This document shows positions 25,863 through 34,269 of a stretch of DNA of 64,000 nucleotides, piece by piece. The notes beneath the pieces were generated by a model. It saw nothing but the letters and a program-made list of their open reading frames with translations, did not search any database and was not told the origin of the DNA. The stretch's first letter is position 1, and every line of letters starts with the position of its first letter. A program made the translations under genes and the position numbers. Source of the DNA: Caballeronia hypogeia (GTDB taxonomy: Bacteria > Pseudomonadota > Gammaproteobacteria > Burkholderiales > Burkholderiaceae); the NCBI RefSeq assembly GCF_001544875.2, contig NZ_FCOA02000033.1, positions 16,803 to 80,802 on the forward strand, given 5' to 3'.

Positions 25863-25893
25863 CGAATCGCGCGCCGCGCGGGCGCGCGATTCG
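25863..25893. terminator. Bidirectional terminator hairpin
   Basis: Perfect 12-base arms CGAATCGCGCGC / GCGCGCGATTCG with a 7-base loop lie between two convergent genes, 19 nt after the SfnB-like stop and abutting the stop of the LLM gene. There is no long T-tract, so it may act partly as an mRNA 3' stabiliser. Confidence 0.7.
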
Positions 25894-25894
25894 A

Positions 25895-26956
25895 TTACGC
25901 GGACAGCAGACGCCGCACGCGCGGCGCGACCTCTTCCGCGAAGATGCGCATGTCGGCTTCGAACGGCTGAAACTGCAGCATGAAGAGTTCGATGCCGGCA
26001 CGATGAAACGCCGCGATGCGCCGCGCGACCGTATCGTAGTCGCCGACGAGCCCCGCCGCGGTGCCGCCGTTGGACCCGACGCGCGCCGATCGCGCGAAGG
26101 TCTGATGCATCACCGCGCTGGGATCGGTATTGGCCTTCTGCGTTTCACGCAGCGGCTTGTCGAGCTCGGCCAGCGCGAAGAGATGTTCGAGGTGCGCGTC
26201 GGCTTGCGCCTGCGTCGCGCGCGCGATCACGAAGGCCGAAAGTCCGAAGCGCAACGCGTCGTATCCCGCCGGGCGCGCACGCGCGGCGAGATCCGCGATC
26301 AGGCGTTCGACGTCCTCGGGCGGCTGGCCGTTGATGAACCATACGTCCCCGTGCGCCGCGACCAGTGCTCGCGCCGGTTCCGACTCGCCGCCGACATAAA
26401 TGCGCGGACGCGCGCGAAACGGATCGGCGGGGCGCAACCGGTAGTCGTCGATGCGAAAGTTGTCGCCACGATGATGCACGGTCTCGCCGCGCAAAAGCCT
26501 GTCGACCACGGTGATCCATTCGCGGCCGTACGCATAGCGCTCGTCGTGTTCCGCGAAGCCGATGCCGGCACGTTCGAGCTCCGGGCGGTTCCATGCGTTC
26601 ACGAGATTGATCGCGAAACGTCCGCCGCTGATGTGTTCGATCTGCTGAGCCATCTTGGCGAGCACGACCGGGTGATAGAGATAAGGCTTGATCGCCGCGA
26701 TGATCTCGATGCGCGACGTGAGCGCCGCCAGTGCCGCCGAAGCCGTCCAAGCCTCGAGCTGATCGAGTGCGGGATCGTGCGGGTTGATCGTGTGCTGGGC
26801 GACGAGCACCGAGTCGAAGCCGAGGCGTTCGGCCTCCAGCACGAGCGCCTTGTTGCGCGCCCAGGAAGCATCGTAGGGTTCTGCGGGGTCCTGAAGCGCG
26901 GCGCGGCTGCCGTGCACGAGCGCCCAGACGCCGAAGCGTGGAAGATTGGATGGCAT
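25895..26956 (-). CDS. LLM-class flavin-dependent monooxygenase, SfnG/SsuD-like
   Basis: Luciferase-like monooxygenase of 353 aa. It shows LAKMAQQIEHISGGRFAINLVNAWNRPELE, EHDERYAYGREWITVVDRLL, PRIYVGGESEPARALVAAHGDVWFINGQPPE and GLSAFVIARATQAQADAHLEHL. The last two resemble dimethylsulfone monooxygenase SfnG and also SsuD/MsuD; I cannot choose firmly. It needs FMNH2. It is transcribed alone, divergent from a broken SfnB-like gene with which it probably once worked. No Cys by eye. Confidence 0.8.
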   Translation of the reverse strand: MPSNLPRFGVWALVHGSRAALQDPAEPYDASWARNKALVLEAERLGFDSVLVAQHTINPHDPALDQLEAWTASAALAALTSRIEIIAAIKPYLYHPVVLAKMAQQIEHISGGRFAINLVNAWNRPELERAGIGFAEHDERYAYGREWITVVDRLLRGETVHHRGDNFRIDDYRLRPADPFRARPRIYVGGESEPARALVAAHGDVWFINGQPPEDVERLIADLAARARPAGYDALRFGLSAFVIARATQAQADAHLEHLFALAELDKPLRETQKANTDPSAVMHQTFARSARVGSNGGTAAGLVGDYDTVARRIAAFHRAGIELFMLQFQPFEADMRIFAEEVAPRVRRLLSA

Positions 26957-27091
26957 CGCTTTGAGTCGCGGAAAGTCGTAGTCGAGGGATGGCCATGCTA
27001 ACGCCGCGCGCGTGCCTGGCCATCCAATTTCTATCGATATGCAACTGCCTGAAACGCATTAAGACAGGCTTCACCATCGGGAGAAGAAGCA

Positions 27092-28185
27092 ATGAATGAC
27101 CGGCGAGAACCCGCATGGGCCGAGGCGCTCGACGCGCTGTTGCGCGAATGGGCGCGCACCGCCACAGCCCGCGACAGGACGGGCGGCACCGCGTTCAATG
27201 AACGCCGCCTGTTGCGCGAAAGCGGCCTCTTGCGGCTCTCCGTGCCGCTCGAACATGGCGGCGAAGGCGCGCCATGGTCGACCACGCTCGACGTCGTGCG
27301 GCGCATGGCGCAAGTGGACAGTTCGCTTGCGCATCTGTTACGCGAAGCTGGTTCTGGGGCAACGCGCTCAATCCGCTCGACAAGGGCACGCGGGCGCTTG
27401 CCGCCAGTGACGGCGGCTATGACTTCGACGGCCGCAAGAGCTTCTGTTCGGGCGCGCGCGATTCGGACCAGTTGATCGCGTCCGCCTTCGATGACGATGG
27501 ACGGCTCCTGATCGGCGTCACGCCGACGAACCGGGCAGGCATCGTCGTGCTCGACGATTGGGACAACATGGGGCAGCGTCAGACCGACAGCGGCACGGTG
27601 CTGTTCGAGCGCGTGCCCATAGCAGCGGACGAGCTGCTCGACGATCCCGGCCCGCTTTCGAGTCCTTTCGCCTGCCTTCGCCCGCTGCTCGCTCAGGCGA
27701 TCCTGAGCCACATCTATCTCGGCATCGGCGAGGGCGCGTTGCAGGCGGCGCGCGAGGCAACGCTCGCGCAGACTCGACCGTGGATCGCCTCGCAGGCGCA
27801 GCGGCCCGGCGACGATCCCTACGTGCTCACGCATTACGGCGAGTTCTGGGTGGCGCTGGAGGGCGCGAGACTGCTGGTGGAACGCGCGATGCAGGCGTTC
27901 GATCGCGCCTGGTCGCGCAGACTCGCGCTCAGCGAGATCGAACGCGGCGAGGTCGCGGTGGCTGTGGCGACGTCGAAGGTGGCGGCGGCGCGCGCGGGCC
28001 TCGACGTGGCGCATCGCATGTTCGACGTGACCGGCGCGCGCTCGACCACGGCGGCGCTGCGACTCGACCGCTTCTGGCGCAACGTGCGCGTGCATACGCT
28101 ACACGATCCGCTCGACTACAAGGTACGTGAACTGGGCGACTGGACGCTCAACGGGCGCAAGCCGAAGCTGTCGTTCTATTCCTGA
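27092..28185 (+). pseudogene. SfnB/DszC-like gene broken by an internal deletion and frameshift
   Basis: The first about 80 codons (MNDRREPAWAEAL to MAQVDSSLAHLL) and the rest (SWFWGNALNPLDKGT to the 28185 stop) are both clearly of the SfnB/acyl-CoA dehydrogenase-fold family but lie in different frames. The switch falls at about 27337-27350. Relatives have roughly 30 more residues between SSLAHL and WFWGNALNPLD, so about 100 bases, not a multiple of three, appear lost. The downstream half is intact, with DDWDNMGQRQTDSGTV and LDRFWRNVRVHTLHDPLDYK. The start ATG at 27092 follows GGGAGAAGAAGC. Functional only if an assembly error explains the shift. Confidence 0.8.
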
Positions 28186-28417
28186 ACGCGCACAGGCGGG
28201 CGGCGCGCATCGTGCGTATATCGCTCGCTCTGCGGAGCAAAGCAGAAATCGATCTTTGGCGGGCCGGCAAGCGCCGCCATCTCGCAAAAAAGCAATGCAT
28301 ATGACGGCCACCGCGATGTCGATATGTCGATTGCTACGTTGGCCGCGGTCAAAGCGCGCTTTAGCATCGATGCTCCCGAAATGCGCTCGTCGCGCTCCTC
28401 ATCCATTGATCCACCTC

Positions 28418-29407
28418 ATGTCAAACACCAGAACACACAAAGACCGCCGCGCGTTTCTTTCCTTCTCCGCCAAGGCCGCGCTGAGCGCCGCGACCTTCGC
28501 GGCCGTGCCGGCATCGTTCGCGCAGCAGCCCGCGCACGGACAGCCGCGCGTGCTTCGCATCGGCAATCAGAAGGGCTATCTGAATCTGCTCAAGGGACGC
28601 GGCACGCTGGAGAAGCGGCTTGGCGCGCTCGGCGTGACCGTGAGCTGGACGGAGTTCTCCGCCGGCCCCGTGCAACTGGAAGCGCTCAACGTGGGTTCGA
28701 TCGACTTCGGCGATGTAGGCGAAGCGCCGCCCATCTTCGCGCAAGCCGCCGGCGCGCCGCTCGTGTATGTGGCCGCCACGCCCGCGCGGCCGAAATCCGA
28801 AGCCGTGCTGGTGCCGGCGCAATCGGCCATCAAGACCGTGGCGGAGCTGAAGGGCAAGCGCGTCGCGCTGAACAAGGGCAGCAACGTGCACTACTTTCTG
28901 GTCAGGCTGCTGCGTCAGCACGGCCTGCAGTATCGCGACGTCGAACTCGCCTTCCTCGCGCCCGCCGATGCGCGCGCGGCCTTCGAGCGCGGCTCGATCG
29001 ACGCCTGGGTGATCTGGGACCCGTTCCTCGCCGCCGCGCAGACGTCCCTGAACGCGCGCATCCTGGCCGATGCGAGCGGCGTGGTCGGCAATCGCGCTTA
29101 CTACTTCTCGTCGCAGGACTATGTGGCGAAGAATCCCGATGTGATCCGCGTGGTGATCGACGACATCAAGGCGGCGGATCAATGGGGCAAGCAGAATCCC
29201 GACCAGCTAGCGAGCGAGCTCGCACGCCTCTGGGGTCTGCCGAAACCCGTGGTCGATCTCGCGGTGAGCCGGCAGGTGTTCGGCACCGAAGCGATTACGC
29301 GCGCGATCATCGGCGAGCAGCAGCAGATTGCGGATACCTTCGTCGATCTCGGGCTCATTCCGAAACATGTCGATGTGTTGAAGGCCGCGCCGCCGAACCT
29401 CGCCTGA
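28418..29407 (+). CDS. SsuA-like substrate-binding protein without its own transporter
   Basis: Periplasmic protein of 329 aa with a twin-arginine signal (DRRAFLSFSAKAALSAATFAAVPASFA). It resembles the SsuA at 12.6-13.6 kb: RVLRIGNQKGYLNLLKGRGTLEKRLGALG, NKGSNVHYFLVRLLRQHGL, DAWVIWDPFLAAA. It has no Met beyond the initiator and no Cys by eye. No permease or ATPase adjoins it, so it may feed one of the two ssu-type transporters. CTTTAGCATCGATGC at about 28359-28373 is a weak relative of the shared motif, 45 nt before the start. Confidence 0.88.
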   Translation: MSNTRTHKDRRAFLSFSAKAALSAATFAAVPASFAQQPAHGQPRVLRIGNQKGYLNLLKGRGTLEKRLGALGVTVSWTEFSAGPVQLEALNVGSIDFGDVGEAPPIFAQAAGAPLVYVAATPARPKSEAVLVPAQSAIKTVAELKGKRVALNKGSNVHYFLVRLLRQHGLQYRDVELAFLAPADARAAFERGSIDAWVIWDPFLAAAQTSLNARILADASGVVGNRAYYFSSQDYVAKNPDVIRVVIDDIKAADQWGKQNPDQLASELARLWGLPKPVVDLAVSRQVFGTEAITRAIIGEQQQIADTFVDLGLIPKHVDVLKAAPPNLA

Positions 29408-29430
29408 CTTGCCGCAGCGCGCCGCGAGTT

Positions 29431-29658
29431 TCACGACGGGCCGCGGCGCGTGCGCGTGCTGCGCTGATCGATCCATAGCCGCGCCCAGCGCGCCGCATAG
29501 GCTCTCGCGTGCTCGGCTTCGAAGAAGTAGTCGAGCGCGTCGAACGTAAAGGAGGCGCCGGACGCTGACGTGCGATTCTCGATCGTCAGGTTCGCCGCAT
29601 AGAGTCCGCTCGGCAGCGCATGCGCGGAAGGCGCAACGTCATATCCCTTGTATCGCAT
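29431..29658 (-). CDS. Small hypothetical protein (75 aa)
   Basis: A 75-residue protein beginning MRYKGYDVAPSAHALPSGLYAANLTIENRT and continuing FDALDYFFEAEHARAYAARWARLWID. No signal peptide or membrane span. A good ribosome site (GGAAAG six bases before the ATG) and a balanced composition argue that it is real. It resembles short stand-alone proteins found in Burkholderiaceae with a YKGY-type start, but I cannot name a function. Confidence 0.65.
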   Translation of the reverse strand: MRYKGYDVAPSAHALPSGLYAANLTIENRTSASGASFTFDALDYFFEAEHARAYAARWARLWIDQRSTRTRRGPS

Positions 29659-29948
29659 GAAGTCTTTCCACGAAGGCGTTTTCCGGACGAAATCGTCCCA
29701 TGCGGTACATGCTAGTCACCGACGCGCGCGATACCAACGAATGCTTTGGCGAAAGCTAATCAGCGACGGCATGCGTTGATCATCTCGATATCGCCTGCCG
29801 CCTTCATCCATTTTCCATTCCTCTCAGGATTACAAATTATTGATCTGCGTCATTACACATGAGAAATGGATTGTTCGGCTTCGGTAAGCGTGACCGTAAG
29901 ATCGGCTTCCCCAAGAACTCGTGGTTAACACGTAAATAAAGGAAGCAA
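29659..29948. promoter_or_regulatory. Leader region of the sulfur-island porin
   Basis: About 290 bases, becoming AT-rich after 29810, between the divergent small hypothetical gene and the porin. The porin ribosome site AAAGGAAG is at its end. I see no clear operator or copy of the CTTAGCG motif. Confidence 0.4.
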
Positions 29949-31142
29949 ATGAAGCGAGTCGCACTCTCCGGCGCAGCCGGTATCCTGGTCGCCCTTCCCG
30001 GCATCGTGCAGGCGCAAAGCTCCGTTACGCTGTACGGACTCGTCGACGCCGGCATCGCCTATACGAACAATCAGCGCGGCGCGCATAACTTCCAGGCGAC
30101 GAGCGGCAAGCTCAACGGCAGCCGCTGGGGCCTGAAAGGCGTCGAGGATCTGGGCGGCGGCTACAAGGCGCTGTTCACGCTCGAAAACGGCTTCCGCGTG
30201 AACGACGGCGCGCTGGCGCAGGGCGGCCGCGAATTCGGCCGGCAAGCCTTCGTGGGCGTCGCGAAGTCGGGCATCGGCACGTTCACGCTTGGCCGTCAGT
30301 ACGATCCGAATACCGATCTGGTCGCAGCCTATGCGGGTCCCGGATTCTGGTCGCCGTCGACACACGTCGGCGACAACGACAACCTGAACCAGACCTTCCG
30401 CATCAACAACGCCGTGAAGTTCCGCAGCGACACCTTCGCCGGCTTCACGGTCGACGCGCTCTACGGCTTCAGCAATCAGGCCAGCAATGGCGCGGGTCAG
30501 GGCTTCGGCAACAATCGTGCGTGGGGCGTCGCGGCGAATTACGTCAACGGGCCGCTTTCGCTCGGCGGCGGCTATGTGCGGCTCGATCATCCGAACGTCG
30601 CGACGAACACCAGCGGCGCGGTGGGCGGCGCATCGACCACCAGTGGCGACGACTACAGCGGCGCGTTTTTCTATGGCATCAACGGCGGCGTGACGCGTCA
30701 GCAGATCGCGGTGGCCGGCGCGAACTACGCGTTCGGCGGCGCGGCGACGCTGGGCTTCGCTTTCAGCCATACGCAGCTCGACTACAACGACGGCTCGTCG
30801 CGCAAGTTCAACAACTACGACGTCAACGGGCGCTACAACGTGACGCCGACCACGACGCTCGTCGGCGTCTACACCTTCACCGACGGCCGCGCCAACAATC
30901 TGCCCGGCACCAATGGCGCATCGCTCAAGCCGCGCTGGCATCAGTTCACGCTGGGCGTCGATTACGTGTTGTCGAAGCGCACGGACCTGTATCTGTCGGC
31001 GGTGTATCAGCTCGCATCCGGCGATGCGTCGACCCGAGTCGGCAACGGATATCAGAAGGTCGCGGCGATTGCGGACGCGGGTGCGCCTTCATCGACCAAC
31101 CGGCAGGTGGCTGCGTTCGGCGGCGTGCGGGTGCGCTTCTGA
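29949..31142 (+). CDS. Outer-membrane porin (Porin_4 type), Met/Cys-free mature protein
   Basis: Porin of 397 aa with signal peptide MKRVALSGAAGILVALPGIVQA, first strand QSSVTLYGLVDAGIAYTNN, NGSRWGLKGVEDLGGGYKALFTLENGF and C-terminal Phe (GVRVRF), all standard for Burkholderia trimeric porins. By eye there is no Met or Cys after the initiator, while the porin at 47.5 kb has six internal Met. Its position among sulfonate genes suggests a channel made in sulfur limitation. The ribosome site AAAGGAAG precedes the ATG. Confidence 0.93.
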   Translation: MKRVALSGAAGILVALPGIVQAQSSVTLYGLVDAGIAYTNNQRGAHNFQATSGKLNGSRWGLKGVEDLGGGYKALFTLENGFRVNDGALAQGGREFGRQAFVGVAKSGIGTFTLGRQYDPNTDLVAAYAGPGFWSPSTHVGDNDNLNQTFRINNAVKFRSDTFAGFTVDALYGFSNQASNGAGQGFGNNRAWGVAANYVNGPLSLGGGYVRLDHPNVATNTSGAVGGASTTSGDDYSGAFFYGINGGVTRQQIAVAGANYAFGGAATLGFAFSHTQLDYNDGSSRKFNNYDVNGRYNVTPTTTLVGVYTFTDGRANNLPGTNGASLKPRWHQFTLGVDYVLSKRTDLYLSAVYQLASGDASTRVGNGYQKVAAIADAGAPSSTNRQVAAFGGVRVRF

Positions 31143-31154
31143 TGTGAAGCCTGC

Positions 31155-31179
31155 GCCGCGCCCTATCGACGGGCGCGGC
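31155..31179. terminator. Terminator hairpin between convergent genes
   Basis: Arms GCCGCGCCC / GGGCGCGGC with loop TATCGAC lie 12 nt after the porin stop and 12 nt before the stop of the converging monooxygenase gene. There is no T-run. Confidence 0.65.
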
Positions 31180-31191
31180 TTCGTGAAGGGA

Positions 31192-32544
31192 TCAGGCCGC
31201 CTGCTCGTGCGCGTGACGCGAGCGCGGCTTGTCGAGGCCGAGATGGTCGCGCAGCGTGCGGCCTTCGTATTCGTTGCGGAAAAGTCCGCGCCGGCGCAGT
31301 TCCGGCAACACCAGTTCGATGAAATCATTCAGCGAATCCGGCAGCAGCGCGGGCATCACGTTGAAGCCATCCGCGCCGTGATGGACGAAGCGTTCCTCCA
31401 GCGCATCGGCGATCTGCGCGGGCGTGCCGACCAGTTGCCAATGTCCGCGCGCTCCCGCGATGCGTTTATACAGCTCGCGGATCGTGAGGTTCTCGCGGCG
31501 CGCGAGGTCGATCATCAAGGTCTGGCGGCTCTTGCTCGCATTGGTCTCGGGCAGCTCGGGAATCGGCCCGTCGAGCGGATACGCGGACAGATCGAAGCCG
31601 CCGGTCAGATTCGACACCATCGCGAGCCCGACGACCGGATCGATCAGCGCCTGCAACTCGTCGAACTTCGCACGCGCTTCGGATTCGGTGCGGCCGACGA
31701 TCGGCATCACGCCCGGCATGATCTTGAGCGCGTCAGGATGACGGCCATGGCGCGCCATGCGGCCTTTTACGTCGGCATAGAAGGCGACGGCGTCATCGAG
31801 CGTCTGCTGCGCCGTGAAGATCACCTCGGCCGTGCGCGCAGCCAGTTCCCTCCCCGCCTCCGACGATCCCGCCTGCACGACCACCGGATGTCCCTGCGGC
31901 GCCCGCGCAACGTTCAACGGCCCACGCACCTTGAAGAACTCGCCGCGATGATTCAGCACATGCCGCTTGTCCGTATCGAAGTAACGCCCGGATGCCTTGT
32001 CGCGCACGAACGCGTCTTCGTCCCAGCTGTCCCACAGGCCCGTCACCACATCCGCGAATTCCGCGGCGCGCTGGTAGCGATGCGCGTGCGCGAGATGCTC
32101 GTCGAAACCGAAGTTGCGCGCTTCATGCTCGCTTGATGACGTCACGAGATTCCATCCCGCGCGCCCGCCGCTGATGTGATCGAGCGACGCGAACTTGCGC
32201 GCGATGTGATACGGCTCGTTGAACGAAGTCGACGCCGTGCCGACCAGACCGATGCGCTCCGTGAGCGCCGCAAGCGCCGAGAGCAGCGTGAGCGGCTCGA
32301 ACTGCGCGACGTAGCTGTGCGCGGTGCGGCTCAGGAACTGCGCGTCGTCGCCGCGCGTGCCGGAGCCATCGGCCAGGAAAACGAGATCGAACTTGGCCGC
32401 TTCCGCTGCCTGCGCGAGCTGCGCGTAGTGCGCGAAATTACTGCCGGCATCGGCCACCGCGTGCGGATGCCGCCACGCCGCGATGTGATGCCCGGTCGGA
32501 TAGAGAAATGCGCCGAGGTGCAGATGCCCGCTTCGTCGAGTCAT
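31192..32544 (-). CDS. Flavin-dependent monooxygenase, NtaA/SnaA/DszA family (2)
   Basis: LLM-superfamily enzyme of 450 aa with LHLGAFLYPTGHHIAAWRHP, the start pattern of this family. It also has TASTSFNEPYHIARKFASLDHISGGRAGWNLVTS and GHPVVVQAGSSEAGRELAA. It closes the operon of the third ABC transporter, 22 nt after the second binding protein. The probable role is oxidation of the imported compound with FMNH2. No Cys and about seven Met by eye. The C-terminal NEYEGRTLRDHLGL parallels the homologue at 13.7 kb. Confidence 0.87.
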   Translation of the reverse strand: MTRRSGHLHLGAFLYPTGHHIAAWRHPHAVADAGSNFAHYAQLAQAAEAAKFDLVFLADGSGTRGDDAQFLSRTAHSYVAQFEPLTLLSALAALTERIGLVGTASTSFNEPYHIARKFASLDHISGGRAGWNLVTSSSEHEARNFGFDEHLAHAHRYQRAAEFADVVTGLWDSWDEDAFVRDKASGRYFDTDKRHVLNHRGEFFKVRGPLNVARAPQGHPVVVQAGSSEAGRELAARTAEVIFTAQQTLDDAVAFYADVKGRMARHGRHPDALKIMPGVMPIVGRTESEARAKFDELQALIDPVVGLAMVSNLTGGFDLSAYPLDGPIPELPETNASKSRQTLMIDLARRENLTIRELYKRIAGARGHWQLVGTPAQIADALEERFVHHGADGFNVMPALLPDSLNDFIELVLPELRRRGLFRNEYEGRTLRDHLGLDKPRSRHAHEQAA

Positions 32545-32566
32545 GGGTGGATGATCCTTTGAGTTA

Positions 32567-33433
32567 TCAGTGGCAATACAGATCGTTCTGCGCGTTGAAC
32601 ATCTCGAACGCGAGTTGCGTCGCCTGGTCCTCGCGCGCGGCTGTCAGCCAGCGTTGTCTGCGCCAGTCCTGCAAGACGTTTTCGATGAACAGCGCGCTCG
32701 CGAAATCGCCGCCGCGCGTCGCGACGAATGCGGGCGCGGCGCCGAGCGTGCCCGGCAAAGTCCGGTAGTACGCCCAGTCCGGCTGTCTGAGCAGCTTGCG
32801 GATCACGTACTCGTCGTCGACCAGCGCGGCGCATTCGCCCGCCTGAAAGGCGAGCAGCGCATCGAGTGGACGGTCGTAGTCGTGCACGCTCGCGTGCGCG
32901 CGACGCGCGGCGTCCCGTGCGAACGGACTGCCGCGCGACACGCAGATCGAAGCGCCCGACAGGTCGCGCCATTCGCGCACCTTGCCATGCCGCAATACCA
33001 GCGCCACGCCGCGCCCGGACGTATAAGCGCTCGGCGCATACGAAAGCGCGCGGTCCGCGCCGAAGGCAAGCCCGGCGATGGCGATATCCGCCCTGCCCGA
33101 GCGCAATGCCTCACGCGCGTCGCGCTCGTCGGCCGGCAGCAGCACGACGCGCAGTCCCGCGCGCCGTCCGATGTCATCGGCGAGCGCCGCCGCGAAGCCG
33201 TCCGGCGCCCGCGCGAAATGATCGACGCGGCCGACGTTGAGCATCGGCGCGGGACGGGAAGGCACCGCGACGATCAGCGCGCCGCGCGCAACGGCGGCGG
33301 CGAACGGCCGATCCGCGCCGAAACGATCGCGCCACGGCACGGAGGACAGCGCCACGCATGCCATCACGGACGCGGCGAACCAGCGCATCCATCGGCTGGA
33401 GCCGCGCATCGGCCCGTAGCGGCTTTCAGCCAT
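32567..33433 (-). CDS. Second substrate-binding protein, SBP_bac_3-like
   Basis: Protein of 288 aa with one N-terminal hydrophobic segment (WMRWFAASVMACVALSSV) and a solute-binding fold: ALIVAVPSRPAPMLNV, FAAALADDIGRRAGLRVVLLPADERDAREALRSGRADIAIAGL, then LSGASICVSRGSPFA. This polar-amino-acid type fold is a different family from the NMT1/SsuA-type lipoprotein at the head of the same operon. The start at 33433 overlaps the permease stop by 8 nt, which decides against upstream starts. It may be a second, alternative receptor or an anchored sensor. Confidence 0.75.
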   Translation of the reverse strand: MAESRYGPMRGSSRWMRWFAASVMACVALSSVPWRDRFGADRPFAAAVARGALIVAVPSRPAPMLNVGRVDHFARAPDGFAAALADDIGRRAGLRVVLLPADERDAREALRSGRADIAIAGLAFGADRALSYAPSAYTSGRGVALVLRHGKVREWRDLSGASICVSRGSPFARDAARRAHASVHDYDRPLDALLAFQAGECAALVDDEYVIRKLLRQPDWAYYRTLPGTLGAAPAFVATRGGDFASALFIENVLQDWRRQRWLTAAREDQATQLAFEMFNAQNDLYCH

Positions 33434-34268
33434 TCTGCGCGAGCCCGACACGCCAGCGCAGCAGGCGACGCTCGAGCAGCGAAAGACTCTTGTTGATGAG
33501 CAGGCCAAAGAGCGCGAGCAGCACGATGCCCGCATACATGTCGGGAATCTGGAATGTCTCCTGCGAGTTGAGCGTGTAGAAGCCGAGCCCGGAACGCGCG
33601 CCGATCATCTCCGCCGCGACCAGCGCGGTGATGCTGTACGCGCCCGCGAGCCGGATACCGGTCAGTATCTCGGGCAGCGCGGCGGGCAGCACGACCTTCG
33701 CGAAGATGAAGCCTTGCGCTGCGCCCATGGAACGCGCGCAATCGATGAACACGCGCTCGACCTGCTTCACGCCCGAGATGGTGTTGAGCAGCACCGGCCA
33801 GAATGCGGCCCACACGATGATGGCGATCTTCGACGATTCGCCGATACCGAGGAACAGCATGAACACCGGAAACAGCGCGAACGCCGAGACCTGCCGGAGC
33901 AATTGATAAAGCGGATCGACGATTCGCTCCGCGCGACGGAACCAGCCGAGCGCGAATCCGCAGACCACGCCGCCGGCCACCGCCAGCAAGAGGCCGCTGA
34001 CCGAGCGCAGCGCGCTCGCGCCGAGGTGCCTCCAGACTTCGCCGCTGTCGAACAGATGCGCGATGGCGAGCGCCACTTGCGACGGCGGGCTCAGATACGC
34101 CGCGCTCACGACGCCCGTTCGCGGCAGCAATTCCCACAGCAGCGCGAACACGACGAGGGCGATCGAACGCTCGAAGGCCGCCGACCAGCGCACGCCGCGC
34201 GCCTTCACTCCGCGATGCCGCGATGCGATCGGCACCGGGAAACCGCGCACACTTCGTTGCTCTGCCAC
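33426..34268 (-). CDS. ABC transporter permease, SsuC/TauC-like, set 3
   Basis: Permease of 280 aa: SIALVVFALLWELLPRTGVVSAAYLSPPSQVALAIAHLF, ALFPVFMLFLGIGESSKI, NTISGVKQVERVFIDCARSMGA. It starts at GTG (34268), one base beyond the ATPase stop, and no closer ATG gives the normal N-terminus. It is the membrane part of the third sulfonate/nitrate/taurine-type transporter. Confidence 0.9.
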   Translation of the reverse strand: MAEQRSVRGFPVPIASRHRGVKARGVRWSAAFERSIALVVFALLWELLPRTGVVSAAYLSPPSQVALAIAHLFDSGEVWRHLGASALRSVSGLLLAVAGGVVCGFALGWFRRAERIVDPLYQLLRQVSAFALFPVFMLFLGIGESSKIAIIVWAAFWPVLLNTISGVKQVERVFIDCARSMGAAQGFIFAKVVLPAALPEILTGIRLAGAYSITALVAAEMIGARSGLGFYTLNSQETFQIPDMYAGIVLLALFGLLINKSLSLLERRLLRWRVGLAQNG

Positions 34269-34269
34269 G

